From contig NZ_SLWS01000004.1 of NCBI RefSeq assembly GCF_004345645.1, forward strand, positions 806,001 to 870,000: a stretch of DNA of 64,000 nucleotides, given 5' to 3'. Under the pieces are notes generated by a model that saw only the letters and a list, made by a program, of their open reading frames with translations, searched no databases and was not told the DNA's origin. Source of the DNA: Actinocrispum wychmicini. GTDB taxonomy: Bacteria; Actinomycetota; Actinomycetes; Mycobacteriales; Pseudonocardiaceae. Positions 33,101 to 41,700 of the stretch are shown here, piece after piece (within the stretch, counting starts at the first letter, position 1; the number at the start of each line of letters is the position of its first letter). A program made the position numbers and the translations under genes.

Positions 33101-33413
33101 GGGAAACACTCCTCTCGGCCGTCAAAGGCCGATCGGGGCACCGCGAAACCACTGGAACGAGAGTCAGCGAGTGGGCGCGGATGCCGGAACGTGAGGGGGA
33201 TACAGGGGCCTACTTCGCCCCGGACTGCTGTCGCGCACGTCCCTCACCTCCTTGTCCGTATCCGTCTCTCGGCTGCTCCGAACAGTGAACCCAGGCTCAC
33301 CGTCAACTGTCAAGTACTTGTGCAAGTGTTCAAGCGTACACCCGCTGAAGGTTGAACATATCGCAATGTATGCATACATTGGTGGTACGCATCCGACAGG
33401 AGAGGGGACCAGG
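33101..33413. other. 313-bp gap before the CDF exporter gene
   Basis: It holds the ribosome site of the small minus-strand gene at its left, then about 200 bp with no gene I can support. Towards the right are the palindrome CAAGTACTTG near 33311-33320 and the exporter promoter with its operator (33352-33381). No riboswitch fold is evident to me. Confidence 0.5.
33352..33381 (+). promoter_or_regulatory. CDF exporter promoter with perfect 18-bp operator over the -10
   Basis: TTGAAC at 33352-33357, a 17-bp spacer and TACATT at 33375-33380 make a good sigma-70-type promoter. CAATGTATGCATACATTG (33364-33381) is a perfect 18-bp palindrome covering the -10. A regulator bound there would repress the exporter. 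The ATGT-N-ACAT layout resembles PadR-type sites; no candidate regulator gene is adjacent. Confidence 0.7.
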
Positions 33414-34388
33414 GTGGGCACTGGACACGGCCACGGGCATGGCCAGGCGACCAGCGAATCCGACCAGCGATGGCTGGCCGGCGCGCTGGCGGTCATCGTG
33501 GTGTTCATGCTCGGCGAGGTCGTCGTCGGCCTGCTCGCGGGGTCCTTGGCGTTGCTGTCGGACGCCGCCCACATGCTCACCGACGCCGCCGCGATCGCCC
33601 TGGCCCTGTGGGCCATCCGCCTGGCCGCGCGGCCGGCCAAGGGCCGGATGACCTACGGCTGGAAACGCGTCGAGATCCTCTCCGCGCTGGCCAACGGGCT
33701 GACCCTGCTGCTGCTCGCGGCCTGGCTCACCTATGAGGCGATCCACCGCCTGATCAACCCGCCCGAGGTGACCGGCGGCCTGGTGCTCGTGGTCGCTCTG
33801 ATCGGGATCGTGGTGAACCTGGCCGCCACCATGATGATCAACCGAGCGAACCGGTCCAGCCTGAACGTCGAAGGCGCGTTCCAGCACATTCTGAACGACC
33901 TGTTCGCGTTCATCGCCACCGCCGTCGCCGGCCTGGTGATGCTGCTGACCGGCTTCGCCCGCGCGGACGCCATCGCCACCCTGGTAGTCGTCGCGCTGAT
34001 GGTCAAAGCCGGCTACGGCCTGGTCCGCGAGTCCAGCCGGATCTTCCTCGAAGCCGCCCCCGCTGGTCTTGACCCGGACGCGATCGGCGCGGCCCTGGCG
34101 GCCCGCCCGCACGTGGCCGAAGTCCACGACCTGCACATCTGGGAGATCACCTCAGGCCAGCCCGCGCTGTCCGCGCACGTGTTGGTCGACCCGGGCGAGG
34201 ACTGCCACGCGGTCCGCGGCGACCTGGCCCGGCTGCTGGCGGACGAGCACCACATCGAACACGTGACCCTGCAAGTGGATCACTGTGCCCCGACGGTGCT
34301 CGGCATCACCGACGGAGTCGACCACTGCAAGGACCCGCACGGCAAAGAACACCGCGCCAGCGCTGGGAGCGTCACCTCGCCGTCCTGA
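33414..34388 (+). CDS. Cation diffusion facilitator (CDF) family metal exporter
   Basis: 324 residues from GTG at 33414 (AGGAGAGG upstream; the longer frame back to 33252 crosses the operator and lacks a ribosome site). A His-rich N-terminus (GHGHGHG) is followed by six membrane helices. The two metal-site motifs are SDAAHMLTD (Asp50, His53, Asp57) and QHILND (His158, Asp162), the usual Zn/Co/Cd pattern. A C-terminal cytosolic domain with HDLHIWEI completes the CzcD/ZitB-like protein. It exports Zn(II) or similar ions in exchange for protons. Confidence 0.93.
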   Translation: MGTGHGHGHGQATSESDQRWLAGALAVIVVFMLGEVVVGLLAGSLALLSDAAHMLTDAAAIALALWAIRLAARPAKGRMTYGWKRVEILSALANGLTLLLLAAWLTYEAIHRLINPPEVTGGLVLVVALIGIVVNLAATMMINRANRSSLNVEGAFQHILNDLFAFIATAVAGLVMLLTGFARADAIATLVVVALMVKAGYGLVRESSRIFLEAAPAGLDPDAIGAALAARPHVAEVHDLHIWEITSGQPALSAHVLVDPGEDCHAVRGDLARLLADEHHIEHVTLQVDHCAPTVLGITDGVDHCKDPHGKEHRASAGSVTSPS

Positions 34389-34447
34389 CGGCCGGGCGGC
34401 CTAAGCTTTGAGGGCCGCCGATCGACCGGACCCGAGGACATCGCTGG

Positions 34448-36451
34448 ATGAAGCATCCCGAAGTGGCCGCACTCATGGCCAAGCTGTACTTCGACGAGAC
34501 GACCGCGAAGGCAGTGCTCATCCGGGCCGGCTATCCCGTGCACCTGCTGCCTCTGTTCTTGGACGCGAGCTCGTTCTGGACATCGGGCATCCAACAGATG
34601 GAGCTGGGACTCGGCGCACCCGACACGCTTCCCCAGTTGATCGCCCTCACGGCCGCCACGTTCCAGGGCAACCCCGAGATCCAGGCCATGCATGCCAAGT
34701 GGTCCGGGACCACCCCACCGAGGAGGCCGTACACAGAGGGACCGTGGCACACGCTCACGCTGGTTGGTGCCGACCTGCCGAACGAGTTCCTGAGGGTCGT
34801 CCGCGAGCAGGTCGCCTCGGACGCCCCCGAGTTGCTGTACACCGCCAACCGGCAGTGCTCGGTCTCGGTCCCGGATCCGGGTCGGTACGCCGCCCGTCTC
34901 CGGCAGCGGATCCATGAGGCCATCCAGGCCTACGCACCCGGCGTCTCGCTCCAGGTGACCTACGAGAACCACCGGTTCCGGCCGTACCTCTACAGCGAGC
35001 TGACCGTGTACGGCCCGGACACCACGCCGTATCTGCTGCAGTCGGTGCCGTCGGTCATGACTCCCGCGGACATCGCCGACGCGATCGTGGGGCAGTATCC
35101 CCATGATTTGGTCAGCACGGTCGTGGACGCCGAGACCGACGACGGCCGGGAACGACTCGACCCCGGCAAGACCCTGCACGAGAACAAGATCAAGGACAGC
35201 GGGAAGCTGTGGGTCTCGGCCAGGGCGTCCGCTGGGGGACTGTCACCCGACGATGGCTCCGCGCCGATCCGAATCCTGGTCCTCGCCACGGAGTGGTTCT
35301 CCGCGCACGGCGGCCTCAGCACGGTCAACCGGCGGCTTTGCCAGGCGCTTGCCGTCGCCGGCGCCGAGGTGTACTGCGTTGTGCTCAGTGCCTCCGAAGA
35401 GGAGCAGGCTGACGCCACTGCGAGTGGGGTACGGCTGATCAAAGCCAAGCGGCTCTTCGGTTCCAGCGAACAGGAGGCGTTGAGTCGTCGGCCGAGACTG
35501 CCGGACGGCGTTGTGCCCCATCTGATCATCGGGCACGGCCGGATCACCGGTCGCGCGGCGGCCGTGGTCGCGGACGATCACTTCGATGGCGTTCCACGGC
35601 TACACATCCTCCACATGGCGCCGGACGAGGTGGAGTGGTTGAAGTTGGACCGGAAGAACGACGCCGGTCTGTCCGCCGAGGAGCGGATGAAGGAGGAACG
35701 CGCGCTGCTGCGCCCGCCCGCGATCGCCGCCGGGATCGGGCCACGGCTCCGCGATCTTGTGCAGGCCGAGTTGTCTCCCTTCCCCAACGCGCCCGAGCCC
35801 GTGCACATCGACCCGGGGTTCGACACCGACCGGACCACTCCGCGCACGCCGCCGCGTGGGCGGCCGGTCCGGGTGCTGCTGCTCGGTCGGATGGAGGACC
35901 GGCTGGTCAAGGGTGTCGATGTGGCCGCGCGGGCGTTGGCCAACGCGGTCGACCTGTTGGGGTTCGACGCGTCCAGAGTGGAGCTGGTGCTGCGCGGTGT
36001 GCCGAAGGACGAGTTCACCGAGGTTCGTGCGGCGGTGCACGCGTGGTCCGGGAAACGGTCGCTCCGGGTGACTCCTCGTTCGTACACTGTGGACAGCGAG
36101 GAACTCGAACATGACCTGCTGCGGGCGACTCTGGTGCTCATGCCGTCCCGGGCCGAGGGTTTCGGGTTGGTCGGGATGGAGGCGATCGTCGCGGCGACGC
36201 CGGTGCTGGTGAGTGACGCGAGTGGACTCGCGGACCTGGTGCGTGAGGTCGTGCCGGACGAGGTCCACCGCCTGGTCGTGCCGGTCACGGACGACGAGGA
36301 GAAGGACGCCCAGCGGTGGGGTGCGGCGATCGCCGCGGTACTGCGGGATCCGGAGGGCGCGTTCGCGGTGGCCGAGCGGGTCCGGACCGCGATGGGCAAG
36401 GAACGTACCTGGTTGATGGCCGCTCACGCGGTGCTCCGGATGATCGGTTAA
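34448..36451 (+). CDS. Multidomain EAD1-like / ubiquitin-like / GT4 glycosyltransferase protein
   Basis: 667 residues from ATG at 34448. Residues about 1-82 resemble effector-associated domain 1 (LYFDETTAKAVLIRAGYP, a SSFW turn and ATFQGNPEIQAM), an adaptor seen in bacterial conflict-system proteins. Residues about 97-183 are an unassigned alpha/beta segment. Residues about 184-262 look like a beta-grasp, ubiquitin-like module (DDGRERLDPGKTLHENKIKD, then KLWVSAR). Residues about 274-667 are a GT-B fold family 4 glycosyltransferase with GGLSTVNRRL and EX7E (Glu570, Glu578). No signal or membrane segment is seen. The domain calls at the N-terminus rest on pattern recognition only. It stands alone between a CDF exporter and a sugar operon. 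Confidence 0.75.
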   Translation: MKHPEVAALMAKLYFDETTAKAVLIRAGYPVHLLPLFLDASSFWTSGIQQMELGLGAPDTLPQLIALTAATFQGNPEIQAMHAKWSGTTPPRRPYTEGPWHTLTLVGADLPNEFLRVVREQVASDAPELLYTANRQCSVSVPDPGRYAARLRQRIHEAIQAYAPGVSLQVTYENHRFRPYLYSELTVYGPDTTPYLLQSVPSVMTPADIADAIVGQYPHDLVSTVVDAETDDGRERLDPGKTLHENKIKDSGKLWVSARASAGGLSPDDGSAPIRILVLATEWFSAHGGLSTVNRRLCQALAVAGAEVYCVVLSASEEEQADATASGVRLIKAKRLFGSSEQEALSRRPRLPDGVVPHLIIGHGRITGRAAAVVADDHFDGVPRLHILHMAPDEVEWLKLDRKNDAGLSAEERMKEERALLRPPAIAAGIGPRLRDLVQAELSPFPNAPEPVHIDPGFDTDRTTPRTPPRGRPVRVLLLGRMEDRLVKGVDVAARALANAVDLLGFDASRVELVLRGVPKDEFTEVRAAVHAWSGKRSLRVTPRSYTVDSEELEHDLLRATLVLMPSRAEGFGLVGMEAIVAATPVLVSDASGLADLVREVVPDEVHRLVVPVTDDEEKDAQRWGAAIAAVLRDPEGAFAVAERVRTAMGKERTWLMAAHAVLRMIG

Positions 36452-36526
36452 GACTTTTCGCCTGTTGTGCGGCGACGCACGGCCGAGTAACTTGAGCGTG
36501 ACAAGTAACCCCCCTTGGGAGGTGGC

Positions 36527-38080
36527 ATGCGCGCGATGATGCGTGGCGTGGCCTGTGGTTTCATGCTGGTCGCGATGGCACTACCGGGAACCGCGGCCGC
36601 GGCGGGTCGGACGGTCTATGTGGACTGCACGTCGCCGACCAACGGTTCGGGGACCCAGAGTTCGCCGATCAACAGCATGCCGAACGCGAACGCGGTGCCG
36701 CTGGCGGCGGGTGACCAGATGCTGTTCCGGCGGGGCACCACCTGCAAGGGGCAGTTGTGGGCACACGTCCCGGGCTCCGCTGGGAATCCGATCGTGTACG
36801 GCGCCTACGGTTCCGGCGCGCTGCCGCACATCGAGGCCAACGGCAACCTGGCCGCGGTATGGGTGAACAACGCCGGGTACGTCACCGTCCAGGACCTCGA
36901 ACTCTCCGCGATGGGGGACGGCAAGACCGCGAGACGCGGGGTGTGGGTGCAGGCGACCGACGCGGGCGACCTGGCCGGGATCACGTTGCAGCGGTTGAAC
37001 ATCCACGATGTCCGCGGACAGATGCCATCGACGACGGGAGCTGGGAACGGGTCCGGGAAGTACGGTGGCGCGTCCGGCGGGATCGTCGCCGAGGCGCTCG
37101 GCACGTCGACACCCACGTCCTTCACCGGGCTCACCGTTCAGGACAACACCATCTCCGCGGTGGACCGGCAGGGCATCTACACCTGGTCGAACTGGTGCCA
37201 GCGGCCCGACCTCGTGCAGTTCTGGTCTGACCTCTGCACAAAGTCCTGGCATCCAATCACGAACACAGTCATCCGCCGCAACACGTTGTCGGACATCGGC
37301 GGGGACGGCATCGCGCCGATGACGAGCACCGGCGGCCTGGTCGAGCACAACTCGTTGATCGGCTTCAACATCCGGTCCGGTTCGCCGAACGCGGGAATGT
37401 GGACGGCGAACAGCGACGACATGTTGTTCCAGTACAACGACACCACTGGTGGACACTCCACACAGGACGGAATGGCGTACGACGTCGATCATTCCACCAA
37501 CCGCGTCACGTTCCAGTACAACCGGTCCTGGAACAACGACGGCGGGTTCTTCCTGTTGTGCCCGTACGGCGCCACGGTTCCCGGGCACTCGAAGGACTTC
37601 GTGATCCGCTACAACCTGTCGGTGAACGACCACGCGAGAACCATCCAGGTGTGCAGTGGCGGCGTGGACAACGGGCGGCTCTACAACAACACGATCTACG
37701 TGCCGGACCAGGTCGGCTCCGCGCACCAACTGATCACCGAGAGCGCGACCAACGACCGCGCGGTGCAGCTCGCGATGACGAACAACATCTGGACTCGTTC
37801 GTCGAGCGGCCAAGCGGTGTGGACGTTCAACGACTCAGCGATCACGTTCAACCACGACCTGTTCTTCAACGTTCCCGTGCCATCGCCGGCGACCGGTTCG
37901 CTGACGGCCAATCCCGCGTTGACCAACCCCGGCCCGTCGAACACCGCCGCGGGCGACTACCGGCCGCTGACCGGATCGCCGGTGGTCAACGCCGGGGTGA
38001 CCGTGTCCGGAGCGCCGGCGACCGACTTCTTCGGCACCGCCGTGGGCTCCCCGCCGAGCGTCGGCTTCGCGCAGTCCTGA
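36527..38080 (+). CDS. Secreted right-handed beta-helix protein (polysaccharide lyase/hydrolase-like)
   Basis: 517 residues from ATG at 36527 (GGGAGGTGGC upstream). A Sec signal peptide (RGVACGFMLVAMALPGTAAA) ends near residue 26. The mature protein has repeated short strands with Asn ladders such as ITNTVIRRNTLSDIGGDGI and VTFQYNRSWNNDGGFF, the pattern of parallel beta-helix pectate-lyase-like proteins. It probably binds or cuts an extracellular polysaccharide. The transporter, regulator and two sugar-acid-type enzymes follow in the same operon, 17 bp downstream. Confidence 0.85.
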   Translation: MRAMMRGVACGFMLVAMALPGTAAAAGRTVYVDCTSPTNGSGTQSSPINSMPNANAVPLAAGDQMLFRRGTTCKGQLWAHVPGSAGNPIVYGAYGSGALPHIEANGNLAAVWVNNAGYVTVQDLELSAMGDGKTARRGVWVQATDAGDLAGITLQRLNIHDVRGQMPSTTGAGNGSGKYGGASGGIVAEALGTSTPTSFTGLTVQDNTISAVDRQGIYTWSNWCQRPDLVQFWSDLCTKSWHPITNTVIRRNTLSDIGGDGIAPMTSTGGLVEHNSLIGFNIRSGSPNAGMWTANSDDMLFQYNDTTGGHSTQDGMAYDVDHSTNRVTFQYNRSWNNDGGFFLLCPYGATVPGHSKDFVIRYNLSVNDHARTIQVCSGGVDNGRLYNNTIYVPDQVGSAHQLITESATNDRAVQLAMTNNIWTRSSSGQAVWTFNDSAITFNHDLFFNVPVPSPATGSLTANPALTNPGPSNTAAGDYRPLTGSPVVNAGVTVSGAPATDFFGTAVGSPPSVGFAQS

Positions 38081-38097
38081 CCGAGAGGAACTGACCA

Positions 38098-39426
38098 ATG
38101 TCGACAGTCACCGCTCGAAGAGTCGCGGTCCCGTCCGCCGCGCGGGCGAAGTTCGCGAAGAACTGGACGTCCCGCATTGTCGCCTTCGGCGAGTTCATCG
38201 ACGGGTACGACCTGTTGGTGATCGGCGCGGCCATGTTGTTCCTGCGCCCGTACTTCGGCCTGACCACCGGGCAGGTCGGGGTGGTCAGCGCGGCCGCGTT
38301 CGTCGGCACCGCGGTCGGGTTGCTGGTGTTCGGCGACCTTTCCGACCGGTTCGGCCGCCGGGTCATCTTCATGATCAACCTGGTGTTCTTCGTGGTCGCG
38401 TCGATCGGCGCCGCGTTCGCCGGCGGTTTCTGGCAGCTCGTGGTGGTCCGGTTCGTGCTCGGTCTCGCGGTGGGGATGGACATTCCGACGTCACACGCGT
38501 TCCTCGCGGAGATCTCGCCGCGCAGCCGCCGCGGCCGGATCGCCGGCAGCCTGCCGAACATGATGTGGCTCAGCGGCGCGATCGTGTCGGTGGTCCTCGC
38601 GCTGCTGCTGGGTCCGGTGTTCGGCAACGAGACGTGGCGCTGGCTGTTCGGCCTGGCCGCGATCCCGGCCGCGATGGTGCTCGTGGCCCGGCAGTTCCTG
38701 CCCGAGTCGCCGCGTTGGCTGCTCGCGCAGGGCAGGGACGACGAGGCACGGCGCGTCTTCGAGATGCTCGACCTCGAACCGCCGACGGCCCAAGTCGTGA
38801 AACAGCGCCGCAGCTACCGGGACCTGTTGGCGGGCAAGGCATGGCGCAGGTTGCTGGCGGTCACGGCGTTCTTCGCGATCCAGGCGTTCGGGGGCGCGGT
38901 GGCCACCGTCGCCGGGCCGCTGGTGCTGGACAGCACCGGGATCGGCCGGTCGAACTCGCTGTACTTCTCGCTGGCCGGGTTCGTGATCGGCCTGATCGCG
39001 GTGACGGCCGGTGCCACGATCATCGACCGGGTGAACCGGCGGACGCTCGGGATCTGGACCTGTCTCGGGGTGTTCGTCGCCGGCATCGGCATCGCCACGC
39101 TGGGCGCGCACTCGACGGTGTGGCTGGTGGTCTGCTTCATCGCGTACTCGCTGCTCACGTGGTTCGGGCCGGGTGTCCTGTCGTGGGTGTGGAGCGCGGA
39201 GGCGTTCCCGACCGCGTTGCGTGGACTCGGCTCCGGCATCGCCCAGGCAGCCACCCGGCTCGCGATCGCGGCGAACGTGGTGCTGGTCCCGACGCTGCTC
39301 GCGGACCTCGGGCTGGCCACGATCGGCCTGTACGCGTGTGCCTTCCTGATCGCCGCGGGTATCGTGCTGGCTTCACCGTTCCTGGCCACCACCGGCCGAG
39401 AGCTGGAAGGCGCCACGACACCATGA
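38098..39426 (+). CDS. MFS transporter, sugar/acid porter family
   Basis: 442 residues from ATG at 38098. Twelve hydrophobic helices and the porter motifs DLSDRFGRR (loop 2-3), RFVLGLAVGMDIP and PESPRWLL are visible. GEFIDGYDLLVIGA in helix 1 resembles aromatic-acid and myo-inositol/sugar porters. It would import the product released by the secreted beta-helix protein. Its stop overlaps the ROK regulator start as ATGA. Confidence 0.9.
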   Translation: MSTVTARRVAVPSAARAKFAKNWTSRIVAFGEFIDGYDLLVIGAAMLFLRPYFGLTTGQVGVVSAAAFVGTAVGLLVFGDLSDRFGRRVIFMINLVFFVVASIGAAFAGGFWQLVVVRFVLGLAVGMDIPTSHAFLAEISPRSRRGRIAGSLPNMMWLSGAIVSVVLALLLGPVFGNETWRWLFGLAAIPAAMVLVARQFLPESPRWLLAQGRDDEARRVFEMLDLEPPTAQVVKQRRSYRDLLAGKAWRRLLAVTAFFAIQAFGGAVATVAGPLVLDSTGIGRSNSLYFSLAGFVIGLIAVTAGATIIDRVNRRTLGIWTCLGVFVAGIGIATLGAHSTVWLVVCFIAYSLLTWFGPGVLSWVWSAEAFPTALRGLGSGIAQAATRLAIAANVVLVPTLLADLGLATIGLYACAFLIAAGIVLASPFLATTGRELEGATTP

Positions 39427-40754
39427 CGCGGACTCCCCGCGTGACCCGGCCGACGCAGGCGCGCAACACCAACGGTGCCGCCCTGTTCCAGTTGCTGATC
39501 ACGACCCCGCTGTCCCGTGCCGAGATCGCCACCCGGCTCGGCCTCACCCAGGGCGCGGTCACCCGGATCGCGGCCGCCCTGATGGACGCCGGCCTGCTGC
39601 GTGAACTAGGGCCTGTATCGAAGTCCCCGTCCGCGATAGCCGGGCCGGATGCGGTCCCTGGCGCCACCGCCGAAACGCCCGAATACAACCCGGTATTAGG
39701 GCGCTCCTGCGGCGACGCCAGGAACCGCCCCGATCCCGACTCTCATCGAACGGGGACTTCGATACAGGCCCTGAACGCGCGCAGCACCCAGGGCGGCCGG
39801 CCCCGGGTGCCGCTGGCGATCGTCCCGGACGCCCGGTTCGCCATCGGTGTCCACTTCGGACTTCAGTGGACCACGGTCGGTCTGGTGAACCTGCAAGGGG
39901 AGTGCGTGACGTGGCGGCGGCACGAACGTGACCCGAGCGATGTCACGACGACCCTGCGGGAGGCCTCGGTCCTGGTCGACGAGGTCGCGGCCGGGGCGCC
40001 GGGGCCGGTGATCGGGGTCGGCGCGACCACCGGCGGCTGGGTGGATCCCACGTCCGGGGTGGTCCGGGCGAACGAAGCGCTCGGCTGGCGGGAGGTCTCG
40101 CTGGCCGAGCGCTTCGGCGCGCAGGTCGGCCCGCCGGTCACGGTGGACAGCCACGTCCGGTCGGAGACCCTCGCCGAGCTGCTGTTCGGCGCGGCGCGCA
40201 CGGTCAGCGACATCGCCTACCTGTTCGTCGGAAACGTGCTGGAGCTGGGCCTGTCGGTGAACCGGGAGGTCCGGGTGGGGGTGGCCGGGGCGGAGGGCTC
40301 GGTCGCCGACCTGATCGTGCCCGCAGGCGATCGTGCGGCCCCGAACAAGTACGTCCGCCTCGGTGACGTGGCCACGGATCGCGCGGTGCTCGCAGCGGCA
40401 CGCAGGTCCAAGACGGTGACCGCCCGTGACGGGATAGCGGAACTCGCCGCGTTGGCCAGCCGTGGCGTCACCGCGCGCGAACAGCGGGCGGACGCGATCC
40501 TGAGAGAGCGCGCGACCCGGATCGGCGGGGCCGTCGCGCAGCTGATGACGCTGTTGGATCCGGAGCTGATGGTGGTCGGCGGCAGCGTCCCGGCGTATCT
40601 CGACGACGTCCGTGCGGTCGTCGCGCGGTTGACCGGCCGGTGGGGGAGCGCCGAGCGGATCGTCGCCTCCGGGCTCGGTGAGCAGCCGCTGGTGACCGCG
40701 TCCGCGGCAGCGGTGCTCGTCGGCTTCTACGACGATCCGGTTGGCTGGAACTAA
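39423..40754 (+). CDS. ROK-family transcriptional regulator carrying an in-frame 55-codon element insertion
   Basis: 443 residues from ATG at 39423. Residues about 15-60 are a MarR-like winged helix (SRAEIATRLGLTQGAVTRI). Residues 63-117 are encoded by the 163-bp element plus a duplicated TA; without them the text would read LLRELNARSTQGGRPRVPL, exactly the normal ROK linker. Residues about 125-443 are the ROK domain (GVGATTGGWVD, LMVVGGSVPAYL). The Cys-rich zinc motif and the canonical DLG of sugar-kinase ROK proteins are missing, so it is a regulator rather than a kinase. It should respond to the sugar acid of this operon. Confidence 0.88.
   Translation: MTRTPRVTRPTQARNTNGAALFQLLITTPLSRAEIATRLGLTQGAVTRIAAALMDAGLLRELGPVSKSPSAIAGPDAVPGATAETPEYNPVLGRSCGDARNRPDPDSHRTGTSIQALNARSTQGGRPRVPLAIVPDARFAIGVHFGLQWTTVGLVNLQGECVTWRRHERDPSDVTTTLREASVLVDEVAAGAPGPVIGVGATTGGWVDPTSGVVRANEALGWREVSLAERFGAQVGPPVTVDSHVRSETLAELLFGAARTVSDIAYLFVGNVLELGLSVNREVRVGVAGAEGSVADLIVPAGDRAAPNKYVRLGDVATDRAVLAAARRSKTVTARDGIAELAALASRGVTAREQRADAILRERATRIGGAVAQLMTLLDPELMVVGGSVPAYLDDVRAVVARLTGRWGSAERIVASGLGEQPLVTASAAAVLVGFYDDPVGWN
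39606..39774 (+). mobile_element. 163-bp MITE-like element, copy 2, inside the ROK gene
   Basis: Core 39609-39771, flanked by TA on the left and TG (a decayed TA) on the right. The 22-bp terminal inverted repeats are perfect, beginning GGGCCTGTATCGAAGTCCCC. A nested imperfect repeat (GCGGTCCCTGGCG with CGCCAGGAACCGC) lets the whole element fold into a long hairpin. Core plus TA is 165 bp, and the frame through it has no stop, so the ROK protein is extended rather than broken. Confidence 0.9.
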
Positions 40755-40764
40755 GGGGGTACGG

Positions 40765-41700
40765 ATGGATGTCGAGGTCCACCGCGTGCGGGTCTCGGAC
40801 CGGACGACGTGGTCGATGATCGAGGTGCGGGCCGACGGGATCAGCGGCTGGGGTGAGTTCTCCGACGCCGGCCCCGGGATGGACCTCGCCGCGCGGACCG
40901 TGACGGGCGCGTTGCGCACGGCCCTTGACGACCTTCAGGCCCGTCGCGACGGGGTGCCGCTGATCGCGACACCGAGGCCGATCCCGTTGTACGCCAACAT
41001 CAACCGGGCGACCACCGAACGTACCCCGGACGGGTTCCGGTTGATGGCGAAGAAGGCCGTGTCCGTCGGGTTCTCCTGTGTGAAGCTGGCACCGTTCGAC
41101 GGGCTGACCGGACCGCACCGGGCTGAGGAGGGCCTGGCGTGCGCCCGCGCGGTCCGGGACGAGATCGGGCCGGCCGGGCTGATCGTGGACGTGCACGAAC
41201 TGCTCGACGACGCCGAACTCGACCGGGTCCTGCCCGGCCTGGCCGGGCTGGGACTGGTCTGGCTGGAGGACGCGGCGCCGCTCGGCCGGCCGGAGCGGCT
41301 GCGCCGGATCCGGGACGCGGTCGGCTGCCCACTGGCGGGTGGGGAACTCATCGGCGACTTCGCCGACGCGTTGCCCGCGATCCAGGCGGGCGCGCTCGAC
41401 GTGCTGATGCCCGACGTGAAGCACGCCGGCGGCGCCGGCAACGCGCTCCACCTGGCCCGCCTGGCGCGTGAACACGGTCTGACGGTGTCGCTGCACAACC
41501 CCAGCGGGCCCGTGGCCACGGCAGTCAGCGCGCACGTCACGGCGGCGCTCGACGACACGGCTCCGCTCGAATTCATGTTCGGCGAGCACGACTCACGCGC
41601 TTCCCTGACCGAACCGGCCGAGCGCGTGCTGGACGGGGTCTGGTGGCCGTCGGGCGGTGCTGGCATCGGTGTCGACGTGGTACAGGAGGGACAGCTGTGA
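40765..41700 (+). CDS. Enolase-superfamily (mandelate racemase/muconate lactonising) enzyme
   Basis: 311 residues from ATG at 40765 (AAGGGGGTACGG upstream, 10 bp after the ROK stop). Metal ligands are seen at LIVDVHE (Asp), VWLEDAAP (Glu) and LAGGELIGD (Glu). The active-site Lys lies in FSCVKLAPF, with a possible second base in MPDVKHAGG and His in SLHNPSGP. It is short for the family because the N-terminal capping domain is reduced. Such enzymes dehydrate sugar acids or epimerise them. The operon setting suggests dehydration of an imported sugar acid. Confidence 0.85.
   Translation: MDVEVHRVRVSDRTTWSMIEVRADGISGWGEFSDAGPGMDLAARTVTGALRTALDDLQARRDGVPLIATPRPIPLYANINRATTERTPDGFRLMAKKAVSVGFSCVKLAPFDGLTGPHRAEEGLACARAVRDEIGPAGLIVDVHELLDDAELDRVLPGLAGLGLVWLEDAAPLGRPERLRRIRDAVGCPLAGGELIGDFADALPAIQAGALDVLMPDVKHAGGAGNALHLARLAREHGLTVSLHNPSGPVATAVSAHVTAALDDTAPLEFMFGEHDSRASLTEPAERVLDGVWWPSGGAGIGVDVVQEGQL

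Noticed and set aside
33252..33413. N-terminal extension of the CDF exporter frame.
   Set aside because: It would run through the promoter and the 18-bp palindrome. The GTG at 33414 has a strong AGGAGAGG and begins directly at the His-rich N-terminus typical of the family.
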